NCBI GenBank assembly: GCA_963810485.1
Contig: CAWENQ010000003.1
Span: forward strand, 558,001-622,000
Length of the DNA: 64,000 nt
Source: DATKFM01 sp963810485
GTDB lineage: Bacteria; Pseudomonadota; Alphaproteobacteria; Dongiales; Dongiaceae
Reading direction: 5' to 3'
In this document: positions 47,068 through 56,315 of the stretch, piece by piece
Position numbering within the stretch: position 1 is the first letter of the stretch
Layout of the letters: each line of letters begins with the position of its first letter
Translations under genes and position numbers: made by a program
The notes under the pieces: model-generated
The model's input: the letters and a program-made list of their open reading frames with translations, nothing else
What the model was told of the DNA's origin: nothing
Databases searched by the model: none

Positions 47068-49149
47068 CTAGCCGGCACGCGTTGTGCGCACGGCGGCATC
47101 CTGTTCGAAGAGATACAGCAGCGTCCGCAACGCTTCGCCCCGCGCCGTCGCCAGATCGGGATCGCGCTCGACGATCAGCCGGGAATCGTCCCGCGCCACC
47201 GCCAGCAATTCGCCATGGACCGTGATGTCCGCGAGCTTGAACTCCGGCAGGCCGCTCTGCCGCGTGCCCAGCAGTTCGCCCGCGCCGCGCAGGCGCAGGT
47301 CCTCTTCGGCGATGCGGAATCCATCATCGGTTTCCCGCAGGATGTTGAGCCGCGCTTTCGCCGTTTCCCCCAGCGGACCCTGATAGAGCAGCAGGCAGGA
47401 CGAACGCTCGAGGCCACGGCCGACCCGTCCGCGAAGCTGGTGCAATTGCGCCAGGCCGAAGCGCTCCGCATGCTCGATGATCATGACAGTCGCGGCCGGC
47501 ACATCGACGCCCACCTCGATTACGGTCGTCGCCACCAGCACCTGCAGCTTGCCGGCGGCGAACTCAGCCATGACGTCGTCCCGCGCCGGCCCCTTCATGC
47601 GGCCGTGGACCAGGCCGACTTTGCCAGGAAACATCTCGGCCATTTCCGCATAGCGCTGTTCCGCGGCGGCGAGATCGACCACTTCGGATTCATCCACCAG
47701 GGGACAAACCCAGTAGGCGCGGGCGCCGGAACCAACCGCACGGCGCAGGCCGGCGATCACTTCGTCCAGCCGTTCGATCGGAAGCGCGCGAGTATCGATC
47801 GGTTGCCGCCCGGCCGGCTTGTCGACCAGCCGCGAGACATCGAGATCGCCATAGGCGGTCATCATGAGCGTGCGGGGGATCGGCGTTGCCGTCATGACGA
47901 GCATATCCGCGGCGCGGCCCTTTGCCGCCAGCGACAACCGCTGATGCACGCCGAAGCGGTGCTGCTCGTCGATGACCGCCAGCGCCAGATCCTCGAAGGC
48001 TACATCCTCCTGCACCAGGGCGTGGGTGCCGACGACGATCTTGATCTGGCCGGACGCCAGTCCGCTCACGACAGCTTCCCGCGCAGCGGCTTTGTCGCGC
48101 CCGGTGAGGATGGCGCCGCGGACTCCGGCCGCCGCAAGCAACGGCTCAATGGTCGCGAAATGCTGACGGGCGAGGATCTCCGTCGGCGCCAGCAGCGCGG
48201 CCTGGGAGCCTTGCTCCACGGCTGTCAGCGCGGCGAGCAGGGCGACGATCGTCTTGCCGCTGCCAACATCGCCCTGGAGCAGCCGCAACATCCGCGACCC
48301 CGACTCCATGTCGGCCTTGATCTCGGCGAATGCGCCTTCCTGCGATGCCGTGAGTTTGAAGGGCAGGGCGGCGATGACCTTGGCGGTCAGTTTGCCTGTG
48401 CCTTTGATACGGCGCCCGGGCATCCGGCGCTGATGGGCGCGGACCAGCGCAAGTGCGAGTTGATTGGCGAGCAGTTCATCGAATGCGAGGCGTTGCCTGG
48501 CTGGCATAGTCGGCAGCAAGTCTGCCTCACTCCTAGGATGATGCGCCGATTGCAACGCTTCATGCCAACTGGGCCAGGCCTGACGGCGCAAGTAGTGCGG
48601 GTCGAGCCATTCCGGCAATTCGGGCGCGCGGGACACTGCCTCGCGGATCGCCTTCCCCAGTACCTTCGGCGTCAGGCCGGCCGTCATCGGATAGATCGCT
48701 TCGACGGCCGGAATGGAATCGGCCTGGTCCGGCGCCACGATGTAGTCGGGATGGGTGATCTGCAGTTCCGAGCCGAACCGCTCCAGCTTGCCGCTAACGA
48801 CCCGTGTCTCGCCGACCGGCAGCGTCTTGGTCAGATAGTCGGCGTGGGGATTGAAGAAGACCAGATGGAGGAACCCGGTCACATCGCGACATCGCACCTT
48901 GTAGGGCTGCTTCGGGTTGTACGGCTTTACATGTCCGTCGACGATCACCGTCACCGTGACGACACGATCCGCCGGCGCGTCGGCGAGACTTGCACAGGGG
49001 CGGCGATCCACCAGCCCGGTCGGCAGGTGCCAGCACAGGGACACCACTTTGTCGCCCGTCAGTTTCTCGACGAGTTTCCCCAGCCGCGGCCCGAGTCCGG
49101 GCAGCGTTGTGACGGGCGCAAACAGCGGAAACAGGATTTGCGGGCGCAC
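47068..49149 (-). CDS. recG: ATP-dependent DNA helicase RecG
   Basis: Branch-migration helicase that regresses stalled forks and processes Holliday junctions, 693 residues from a GTG at 49149 (RPQILFPLFAPVTTLPGLGP, the usual RecG N-terminus). Longer in-frame readings upstream lack homology. The wedge/OB domain is followed by the helicase core: Walker A in LLQGDVGSGKTIVALL, the DEQH box in AVIDEQHRFGVHQ, TATPIPRTLMM and QLRGRVGRG. It is divergent from sdhE-mfd across about 80 bases. Confidence 0.94.
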   Translation of the reverse strand: MRPQILFPLFAPVTTLPGLGPRLGKLVEKLTGDKVVSLCWHLPTGLVDRRPCASLADAPADRVVTVTVIVDGHVKPYNPKQPYKVRCRDVTGFLHLVFFNPHADYLTKTLPVGETRVVSGKLERFGSELQITHPDYIVAPDQADSIPAVEAIYPMTAGLTPKVLGKAIREAVSRAPELPEWLDPHYLRRQAWPSWHEALQSAHHPRSEADLLPTMPARQRLAFDELLANQLALALVRAHQRRMPGRRIKGTGKLTAKVIAALPFKLTASQEGAFAEIKADMESGSRMLRLLQGDVGSGKTIVALLAALTAVEQGSQAALLAPTEILARQHFATIEPLLAAAGVRGAILTGRDKAAAREAVVSGLASGQIKIVVGTHALVQEDVAFEDLALAVIDEQHRFGVHQRLSLAAKGRAADMLVMTATPIPRTLMMTAYGDLDVSRLVDKPAGRQPIDTRALPIERLDEVIAGLRRAVGSGARAYWVCPLVDESEVVDLAAAEQRYAEMAEMFPGKVGLVHGRMKGPARDDVMAEFAAGKLQVLVATTVIEVGVDVPAATVMIIEHAERFGLAQLHQLRGRVGRGLERSSCLLLYQGPLGETAKARLNILRETDDGFRIAEEDLRLRGAGELLGTRQSGLPEFKLADITVHGELLAVARDDSRLIVERDPDLATARGEALRTLLYLFEQDAAVRTTRAG

Positions 49150-49230
49150 CGCAAATCTTTGGGTCAGTTCGGCCCGGCTGACAACCGGCTTTGCAGGCCC
49201 TATATGCAGGCGGGGTCGGAGTGAATTCGC

Positions 49231-49512
49231 ATGACTGATCGTGACAGCGAAGTGGCAAAGCGCCGGCGGCAGCTGAGATTCCGCAGTTGGCACCGGGGCA
49301 CCCGCGAGATGGACTTCCTGATGGGCCGATTCGCCGACAGCCATATCGATGCGTTCGGTCCGGAACAGCTTGACCTTTACGCCCGCCTCCTGGAGAACAG
49401 CGACCCTGAGATCTATGACTGGATCACCGGCAAGACGCCCGTTCCAGGCGATAGCGATTCGGACATCCTGACCCAATTGCGCAACTTCACCCTGAATCAC
49501 AGCCGCTCGTGA
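49231..49512 (+). CDS. sdhE: succinate dehydrogenase assembly factor 2 family protein (SdhE)
   Basis: A 93-residue FAD assembly factor for succinate dehydrogenase. The invariant RGxxE is R22-E26 in HRGTREMDFLMG, and the helical body contains LYARLLENSDPEIYDWI. Length is normal. Its stop overlaps the GTG of mfd by 4 bases (GTGA), so the two are translationally coupled. Confidence 0.93.
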   Translation: MTDRDSEVAKRRRQLRFRSWHRGTREMDFLMGRFADSHIDAFGPEQLDLYARLLENSDPEIYDWITGKTPVPGDSDSDILTQLRNFTLNHSRS

Positions 49513-52500
49513 ACAAGGATTTGGCCACGCTGAACCGGCCGGGCAGGTGGACCCTGACCGGCGTGCCCGAGGGTTATGATGCGCTGGTCCTGACGGAATT
49601 GGCGCGCCAGGCCGGCGGCCGTCCGGTGCTGCATGTCTGCCGGGATGACGCTCGGCTGTCGAAGCTGGAAGACCTGATTCCGTTCTTCGATCGGCAGGTC
49701 GAGGTCTTGCGCGTGCCGGCCTGGGATTGCTTGCCCTACGACCGTGTGCCGCCTCACAGGGACATCGTCGCCGCGCGTATCGATGCGCTGGCAGATCTTG
49801 CAACGGGTGAAGCCGGAACTGCGCCCGGCCGCATCGTCCTGACAACAGTGGCGGCCGTACTGCAGCGCCTGCCGCAACCGGATTTCCTCACCGAAGTCGC
49901 CCTGACGATCAGGGCCGGTGACCGGCTGAGGCCGGAGGCGCTTTTCGAATATCTCGGTCGCAACGGCTATGTTCGCACCGGCGCCGTCAGCGAGGCCGGC
50001 GAATATGCCATGCGCGGCGGCATCGTCGATCTGTTTCCGCCGGGACAGGCGCAGCCGCTGCGTATCGATTTCTTTGGCGACGACGTGGAGTCGCTGCGGA
50101 GCTTCGATCCCCTGAGCCAGCGCAGCACGGAGAAGCTCGAATTCATCCGGCTGCGGCCGGTAAAGGAATTCCGCCTTGACGAGCAATCCATCGAGCGGTT
50201 TCGCACGAGGTACCGCGAGCGTTTCGGCGCCGGTTCCGCCGACGATCCCCTCTATGAATCGGTGACCAGCGGCCGCTACTACGCGGGTATGGAACATTGG
50301 CTGCCGCTGTTCCATGACCGGCTGGTTACGCTGTTCGACTATCTGCCAGCGGCCCTGGTCAGTCTGGATCCGCAGGCCGATGAGGCGCGGGATGCTCGGC
50401 TCGAGTTGATTGCCGATCTGCACGAAGCCCGGGTCGCCCATCAGAAGATCGAGGAGCCGGGCGGCACGCCCTACCGGCCCTTGCCGGCGGAGATGCTCTA
50501 TCTCAACAAGGGCGATTGGGACCAGGCCCTGGCCGGACGCGCGGTGGCGCTGCTGTCGCCGTTCAGCCTGCCCGAGAGCCATCAGCATGTGATCGCGGTC
50601 CCCGCCCGCAAAGGACGCGATTTTGCCGAGGCCCGCGCCCAGCCCAACGTAAATCTCTATGATGCGGTCCGCGCCCATGTGCAGGAGCTACAGGCCGCCG
50701 GCAAGAGGGTGATCGTCAGCGGTTACACCGCCGGCAGCCTCGACCGTTTGAGCCATGTATTCCGCGATCACGGTCTCGATCGGCAACAAACCATCCAGTC
50801 TTGGAGCGATGCCGCAAAGCTGCAGCCGGGCGAGTTAGGCCTGGTGGCGCTGCCCCTGGATTCCGGTTTCGAGACCGCCGACGCCGCCATCATCGCAGAG
50901 CCAGGAAATCCTCGGCGACCGTCTCAGCCGGCCGGCTCGCAAGCGCAAGCGGCCGGAGCAGTTCCTGGCCGAACTGGCGACCTTCGCCGAGGGCGACTAC
51001 GTGGTCCATGTCGATCACGGCATCGGCCGCTATGACGGGCTGGAGACCCTGGATGTGGGCGGCGCGCCCCATGATTGCCTGCGCCTCATCTATGACGGCG
51101 GCGACAAGCTCTACATCCCCGTCGAGAATATCGACGTCATTTCCCGCTACAGTTCCGAGGATGCCTTCGTCCAACTCGACAAGCTGGGCGGCCTAGCCTG
51201 GCAATCGCGGAAATCGCGCGTCAAGCAGCGGATCCGGGAAATCGCGCAGCAACTCATCAAGACCGCGGCAGAGCGGCAAGTGCGATCCGGGCAGACGATG
51301 CAGCCGCCGGAAGGGCTGTATGAGGAGTTCTGCGCCCGCTTCCCCTACATGGAGACCGAGGACCAGGCCCGGGCAATCGAGGATGTCATCGAGGATCTGG
51401 CGTCAGGCAAGCCGATGGACCGGCTGATCTGTGGCGATGTCGGCTTCGGCAAGACCGAGGTGGCGCTGCGGGCCGCCTTCATTGCCGTCATGGCCGGATT
51501 CCAGGTCGCCATCGTGGCGCCAACAACGCTGCTCTGCCGTCAGCATCTTAAGACTTTCAGCGAGAGATTCACCGGGCTGCCGGTAAGGGTGGCACAGCTA
51601 TCGCGGCTCGTTGCCGGCAAGACGGCAACTGTGGTCAAGGCCGACCTGGCGGACGGCAAGATCGATATCATCGTCGGCACCCATGCCTTGCTGGGCAAGA
51701 GCGTGGCTTTCAAGTCCCTCGGCCTGATGATCGTCGATGAGGAGCAGCATTTCGGCGTATCGCAGAAGGAGCGGCTGAAGGAACTGCGCGCCGACGTGCA
51801 TGTGTTAACGCTGACGGCGACGCCAATCCCGCGCACACTGCAGATGGCGCTGTCGGGCGTGCGGGAAATGAGCCTCATCGCCACGCCGCCCGTCGACCGG
51901 CTGGCGGTGCGCACATTCGTATTGCCCTATGATCCCGTGATCCTGCGCGAGGCGATCCTGCGGGAGCATTACCGCGGTGGTCAGCTTTTCTACATCTGCC
52001 CGCGCATTGAGGATCTGGATCGCGTCTCCGAGCGGCTGCGCGAACTGGTGCCGGAGATCAAGTTCGTGGTTGCCCACGGCCAGATGGCGCCGACCCAACT
52101 GGAAGCCGCCATGACGGCATTCTATGACCGGCAGTACGACATGCTGCTCTCCACCAGCATCGTCGAGTCCGGCCTGGATATCCCAACGGCCAACACCATT
52201 GTCATCCACCGCGCCGAGATGTTCGGCCTGTCGCAGCTCTACCAGTTGCGCGGACGCGTCGGCCGGGCAAAGCAGCGCGGTTATGCCTACCTGACGCTGC
52301 CGCCGGGCAAGGTGCTGATGGGCACGGCGGAGAAGCGGCTGGAGGTGATGCAGACCCTGGATCAGCTTGGCGCCGGCTTCACCCTGGCCAGCCACGATCT
52401 GGACATCCGCGGCGCCGGCAACCTGCTGGGCGAGGAACAGTCCGGCCATATCCGCGAGGTGGGTGTCGAGCTCTACCAGCACATGTTGGAAGAGGCGGTG

Positions 52501-52989
52501 TCCGAAGCCCGCGGTGCCGTGCGGACCGAAACTGCCGAAGCCTGGGCGCCGCAGATCAATCTGGGCATGCCCGTGCTGATTCCCGAGGGCTACGTCGCCG
52601 ATCTTGGTGTCCGCCTCAGTCTCTATCGCCGCCTCGGCGGGCTGGTGGATGCCGCGGAGATCGAGGCCTTTGCCGCCGAGCTGGTGGATCGCTTCGGGCC
52701 GCTGCCGGCTGAAGTCGACAACCTGCTGGAGGTCATCGCCATCAAGCGGCTGTGCCGCGCCGCCGGGATCGACAAGGTGGAGGCGGGGCCCAAAGGCTGC
52801 CTGCTGTCGTTCCGCCAGAACCGCTTCGCCCGGCCGGACAAGCTGGTCGCCTATATCGGCCAGCGGGCGGCGAACATCAATCTGCGGCCGGACCACAAGC
52901 TGGTGGTGCGGCAGAACTGGGATAGCGCCAAGAGCCGGGTTGCGGGCATCCGCAGCCTGATGAAGGAGATCGCGGCGCTGGCGGCGTAG
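49509..52989 (+). pseudogene. mfd: transcription-repair coupling factor Mfd, frameshifted
   Basis: Mfd removes stalled RNA polymerase from lesions and recruits UvrA. The N-terminal UvrB-homology part is in the first frame (GTG at 49509) up to DAAIIAE; QEILGDRLSRP and everything after continue one base ahead. The break is a single surplus base near 50901. The second frame holds the RNAP-interaction domain (YVVHVDHGIGRYDGLE), Walker A (GDVGFGKTEVALRAAF), DEEQ box (IVDEEQHFG) and TRG region. Corrected length is about 1159 residues, which is standard. Probably intact in the organism. Confidence 0.93.
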
Positions 52990-53031
52990 TGCTCTTGGCC
53001 GTGGTGGTTAACATTTGGCGGAGCCAACGGC

Positions 53032-53691
53032 TCAAGCAGACGCCGCCTGCTCGGCCTCCATGGTCTCATGCTCCCGCGCGAGATCGAACATCTGCAGGAA
53101 GGCTTCCGGCTCTTGCGCGCCCGACAGGGCGAATTTTCCGTTGAAGATGAAACAGGGGACGCCGTTGATGCCGGCCCGGCGGGCCACTGTATCCTCGGCG
53201 ATGATGGCGTCGGCGTCGTCATTCCCCTCGAGATACTCCAGGACCGATTGCTCGCCCATACCGACGGCGTCAGCCATCTCGGCCAGGACTTCCTTGTTGC
53301 CGATATCCTGCCCTTCCTGGAAGTAGCCGCGGAACATCAGCTCCAGCAACGTATCCTGCTGGCCTTGCGCCATGGCCCGCCGCAGCAGCCGGTGGGACAG
53401 CAATGTGCTTGGTGTCCGCTTGATGAGATCGAAGCGGAACTCGATCGATTCACCCGATCCGGCCGTGCGGACCGTGTCATAGAGGGAGCGGGCCCGGTCG
53501 CCGCCGCCAAATTTGGCTTCCAGATAGGCCTGCCGCTCCATGCCCTCGGCGGGCATGGCCGGATTGAGCTGGAAGGCGCGCCAGCGGACCCTCAATCCAG
53601 ATTGCGGCCGGATCGACAGCGCCCGCTCGAAGCGGCGCTTGCCGACAAAGCACCAGGGGCAGATCGTATCGGAGAAGACATCGACTTGCAT
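53032..53691 (-). CDS. DsbA family oxidoreductase (FrnE-like)
   Basis: A 219-residue thioredoxin-fold protein with no signal peptide, so probably cytoplasmic. The start MQVDVFSDTICPWCFVGKRR holds the redox pair C11-P-W-C14. The cis-Pro region is RRAGINGVPCFIFNGKFAL. This matches the FrnE/2-hydroxychromene isomerase-like DsbA branch linked to oxidative stress. It ends 42 bases from the end of mfd and diverges from the acyl-CoA ligase gene. Confidence 0.9.
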   Translation of the reverse strand: MQVDVFSDTICPWCFVGKRRFERALSIRPQSGLRVRWRAFQLNPAMPAEGMERQAYLEAKFGGGDRARSLYDTVRTAGSGESIEFRFDLIKRTPSTLLSHRLLRRAMAQGQQDTLLELMFRGYFQEGQDIGNKEVLAEMADAVGMGEQSVLEYLEGNDDADAIIAEDTVARRAGINGVPCFIFNGKFALSGAQEPEAFLQMFDLAREHETMEAEQAASA

Positions 53692-53793
53692 GGCCGCCTT
53701 CCTTCCATGACCGGGCGCTGTGTCTGTGCCCTTGACCCGCCGCACCGGCGCGCCGACCATACCCCAAAGAGCATCGCAAAGGGGAGGGGTGAA

Positions 53794-55434
53794 ATGCCGT
53801 CCGGGATCTATGACCGGGATCTGGACAAGAACGCGGCGAACTACACCCCGCTGACGCCCTTGAGTTTCCTCGAGCGCGCCGCCGCGGTCTATCCGGACAA
53901 GGCGGCAGTCGTTCATGGCGAGCGCAGCTATTCCTATCGGGAGTTTCGCGACCGCTGTCATCGACTCGGGTCGGCGTTGGCAAAGGCCGGTGTAGGGATC
54001 GGCGACACGGTGGCGGTGCTGTCGCCGAACATCCCGGCGACCCTGGAAGCGCATTACGGCGTGCCGATGGCCGGTGCCGTGCTCAATGCCCAGAACACGC
54101 GTTTGGATGCCGCCACGGTTGCGTTCTGCCTTAACCACGCCGAGGCGAAGGTCTTCATCGTCGAACGGGAATGGGCGCCCATCGCGCTCGATGCCGTGGC
54201 GAAGCTCGACCGGAAACCGTTGCTAATAGAGGTGAATGACGCCGAGGCTCAGTATGCGCCGAACGCGCCGCGACTCGGCGGCATCGACTATGAAGAATTT
54301 CTCAGGGGCGGCGATCCCGATTATGCCGGGCCGCCCATCGCGGACGAGTGGCAGGCGATCAGCCTGAACTACACCTCGGGCACGACCGGCGATCCGAAAG
54401 GCGTAGTCTATCATCACCGCGGCGCCTACCTGAACGCCATCGGCGATATCCTGACTTGCGGCGTGAACAGGCAGTCGGTGTATCTCTGGACGCTGCCGAT
54501 GTTCCACTGCAACGGCTGGTGCTTCACCTGGGGGGTGACTGCGGCCTGCGGCACGCATGTCTGCCTGCGGAAGGTTGATCCCGCGTTAATCTATCCCCTG
54601 ATCAAACGCCATGGCGTCACCCATATGTGCGGGGCCCCGATCGTCATGAACCTGCTGGCGAACGCGCCGGCGTCCGTAAAGATCAAGTTCGACCATCAGG
54701 TCGAGATCACCACCGGCGGCGCCGCCCCGCCGAGCGCCATCATCGAGGCGATGGAGAACAGCGGCTTTCGCGTCACCCACATGTACGGGCTGACGGAGAC
54801 CTACGGCCCGGCGACCGTCTGCGCCTGGCAGCCGGAGTGGGACGCCATGGCGCTGGGCGACCGCTCACGGAAGATGGCGCGGCAGGGCGTGCCGCAACCG
54901 ACCATGGAAGAGATGATGGTTGCCGATCCGGAAACCATGGCGCCGGTGCCGCCGGATGGCCAGGTCATCGGCGAGCTGATGCTCCGCGGCAACACAGTCG
55001 TGAAGGGCTATCTGAAAAATCCGAAGGCGACCACGGCGGCGTTCCGGGGCGGCTGGTTCCACACCGGCGATCTCGCTGTGCGCCATCCCGATGGTTACGT
55101 CGAGGTTAAGGACCGCTCGAAGGACATCATCATCTCCGGCGGCGAGAATATCTCCAGCCTGGAGATCGAGGAGACTCTCTACCGCCATCCGAAGGTGTTG
55201 GAGGCCGCGGTTGTCTCCAAGCCGGATAGCCATTGGGGGGAGACCCCTTGCGCCTTCGTCACGCTGCGGACCGATGCCGCCGACTGCTCACCGGAGGAGA
55301 TCATCGACTTTTGCAAGAAAAACATGGCGCATTTTAAGGCGCCACGCACCATCGTGTTCGGACCGTTGCCGAAGACATCGACCGGCAAGATCCAGAAGTT
55401 CGTCTTGCGCGAGCAGGCGAAGAGTCTCCCGTGA
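53794..55434 (+). CDS. acyl-CoA synthetase (AMP-forming)
   Basis: A 546-residue adenylate-forming ligase activating a carboxylic acid to its CoA ester. The start at 53794 has GGGGAGGGG upstream. P-loop motif A3 is YTSGTTGDPKGVVYHHRGAY; others are MYGLTETYGPATVCAW, WFHTGDLAVRHPDGYVEVKD, and the C-terminal catalytic Lys in KTSTGKIQKFVLRE. It most resembles medium-chain acyl-CoA ligases. The SDR that follows 25 bases later may act on the same carbon source. Confidence 0.93.
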   Translation: MPSGIYDRDLDKNAANYTPLTPLSFLERAAAVYPDKAAVVHGERSYSYREFRDRCHRLGSALAKAGVGIGDTVAVLSPNIPATLEAHYGVPMAGAVLNAQNTRLDAATVAFCLNHAEAKVFIVEREWAPIALDAVAKLDRKPLLIEVNDAEAQYAPNAPRLGGIDYEEFLRGGDPDYAGPPIADEWQAISLNYTSGTTGDPKGVVYHHRGAYLNAIGDILTCGVNRQSVYLWTLPMFHCNGWCFTWGVTAACGTHVCLRKVDPALIYPLIKRHGVTHMCGAPIVMNLLANAPASVKIKFDHQVEITTGGAAPPSAIIEAMENSGFRVTHMYGLTETYGPATVCAWQPEWDAMALGDRSRKMARQGVPQPTMEEMMVADPETMAPVPPDGQVIGELMLRGNTVVKGYLKNPKATTAAFRGGWFHTGDLAVRHPDGYVEVKDRSKDIIISGGENISSLEIEETLYRHPKVLEAAVVSKPDSHWGETPCAFVTLRTDAADCSPEEIIDFCKKNMAHFKAPRTIVFGPLPKTSTGKIQKFVLREQAKSLP

Positions 55435-55459
55435 ACTTCGCGCAGAGAGACTCCTATAT

Positions 55460-56224
55460 ATGAGGACTCCATTCTCGCTCGAGGGACGCGTCGCGTTCGT
55501 CACCGGTGCATCTAGCGGCATTGGCGCGCATTTTGCGCAAACTCTCGCGAATGCCGGCGCCAAGGTCGCGATCGGCGCGCGGCGCGAGGCAAAGCTCGTC
55601 GCGTTGGCCGAGCAGATCCAGAAGAGCGGCGGCCGTGCTCTGCCTGTCGTGATGGATGTGACCGATGCCGCCAGCATCGATCACGCCATTTCCGAAGTTG
55701 AGACGGAGCTGGGTCCGATCGGCATCGTCGTCAACAATGCAGGCATCGTCATGACGGCGCCCGCTATGGATCTCTCGCCGGTGGATTGGAACGCCGTCAT
55801 CGACACCGACCTAAAGGGCGCCTGGCTGGTGGCGCAGTCGGCGGCGCGCCACATGGTTAAGCTCGGTCACGGCGGTTCGATCATCAATATCGGATCGATC
55901 CTGGGATTGCAGGCCGTGGGGCAGGTCCCGGCCTACAGTGCCGCCAAGGCGGCGTTGCATCAGCTCACCCGAGTCCTGGCGGTCGAATGGGCGAGGCATG
56001 GCATTCGCGTGAATGCGCTCGCGCCGGGATATATAAGGAGTGATCTCAACAGCGAGTTCTTGGATAGTCCGGCGGGCGCGGCGATCCTGAAACGCAATCC
56101 GCTGCGGCGGGCCGGCGAGGCCGCTGAACTCGATGGCGCCCTGTTGTTGTTGGCGTCAGATGCCGGCAGCTACATCAATGGCGCCGTCCTCGTGATCGAT
56201 GGCGGGCACAGCATTGCACTGTAG
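55460..56224 (+). CDS. SDR family oxidoreductase
   Basis: A 254-residue classical short-chain dehydrogenase, beginning MRTPFSLEGRVAFVTGASSG. The cofactor motif is TGASSGIG; the NNAG motif is in VVNNAGIVMTAPAMD; the catalytic triad is in INIGSILGLQAVGQVPAYSA, with the YxxxK pair YSAAK. The C-terminus (INGAVLVIDGGHSIAL) is typical of FabG-like enzymes. It is probably co-transcribed with the ligase. A terminator follows. Confidence 0.92.
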   Translation: MRTPFSLEGRVAFVTGASSGIGAHFAQTLANAGAKVAIGARREAKLVALAEQIQKSGGRALPVVMDVTDAASIDHAISEVETELGPIGIVVNNAGIVMTAPAMDLSPVDWNAVIDTDLKGAWLVAQSAARHMVKLGHGGSIINIGSILGLQAVGQVPAYSAAKAALHQLTRVLAVEWARHGIRVNALAPGYIRSDLNSEFLDSPAGAAILKRNPLRRAGEAAELDGALLLLASDAGSYINGAVLVIDGGHSIAL

Positions 56225-56241
56225 TTAACGCGCATAAAGAA

Positions 56242-56268
56242 AAGGCCGCACCAACCGGGTGCGGCCTT
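56242..56268. terminator. bidirectional terminator between the SDR and the TPR-SPOR gene
   Basis: A perfect 11-bp stem (AAGGCCGCACC with GGTGCGGCCTT) with a 5-base loop and flanking A and T residues, between two convergent genes. Confidence 0.85.
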
Positions 56269-56315
56269 CTCCTGGGACGTGTGGTGGATAGACCTGTTGT
56301 TGCTTGCTCTCGGGA

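Noticed and set aside
45781..49224. A 1147-codon open frame on the plus strand covering recG
   Set aside because: It lies antisense to a clearly conserved recG, has no recognisable domain, and high-GC DNA often leaves such long antisense frames.
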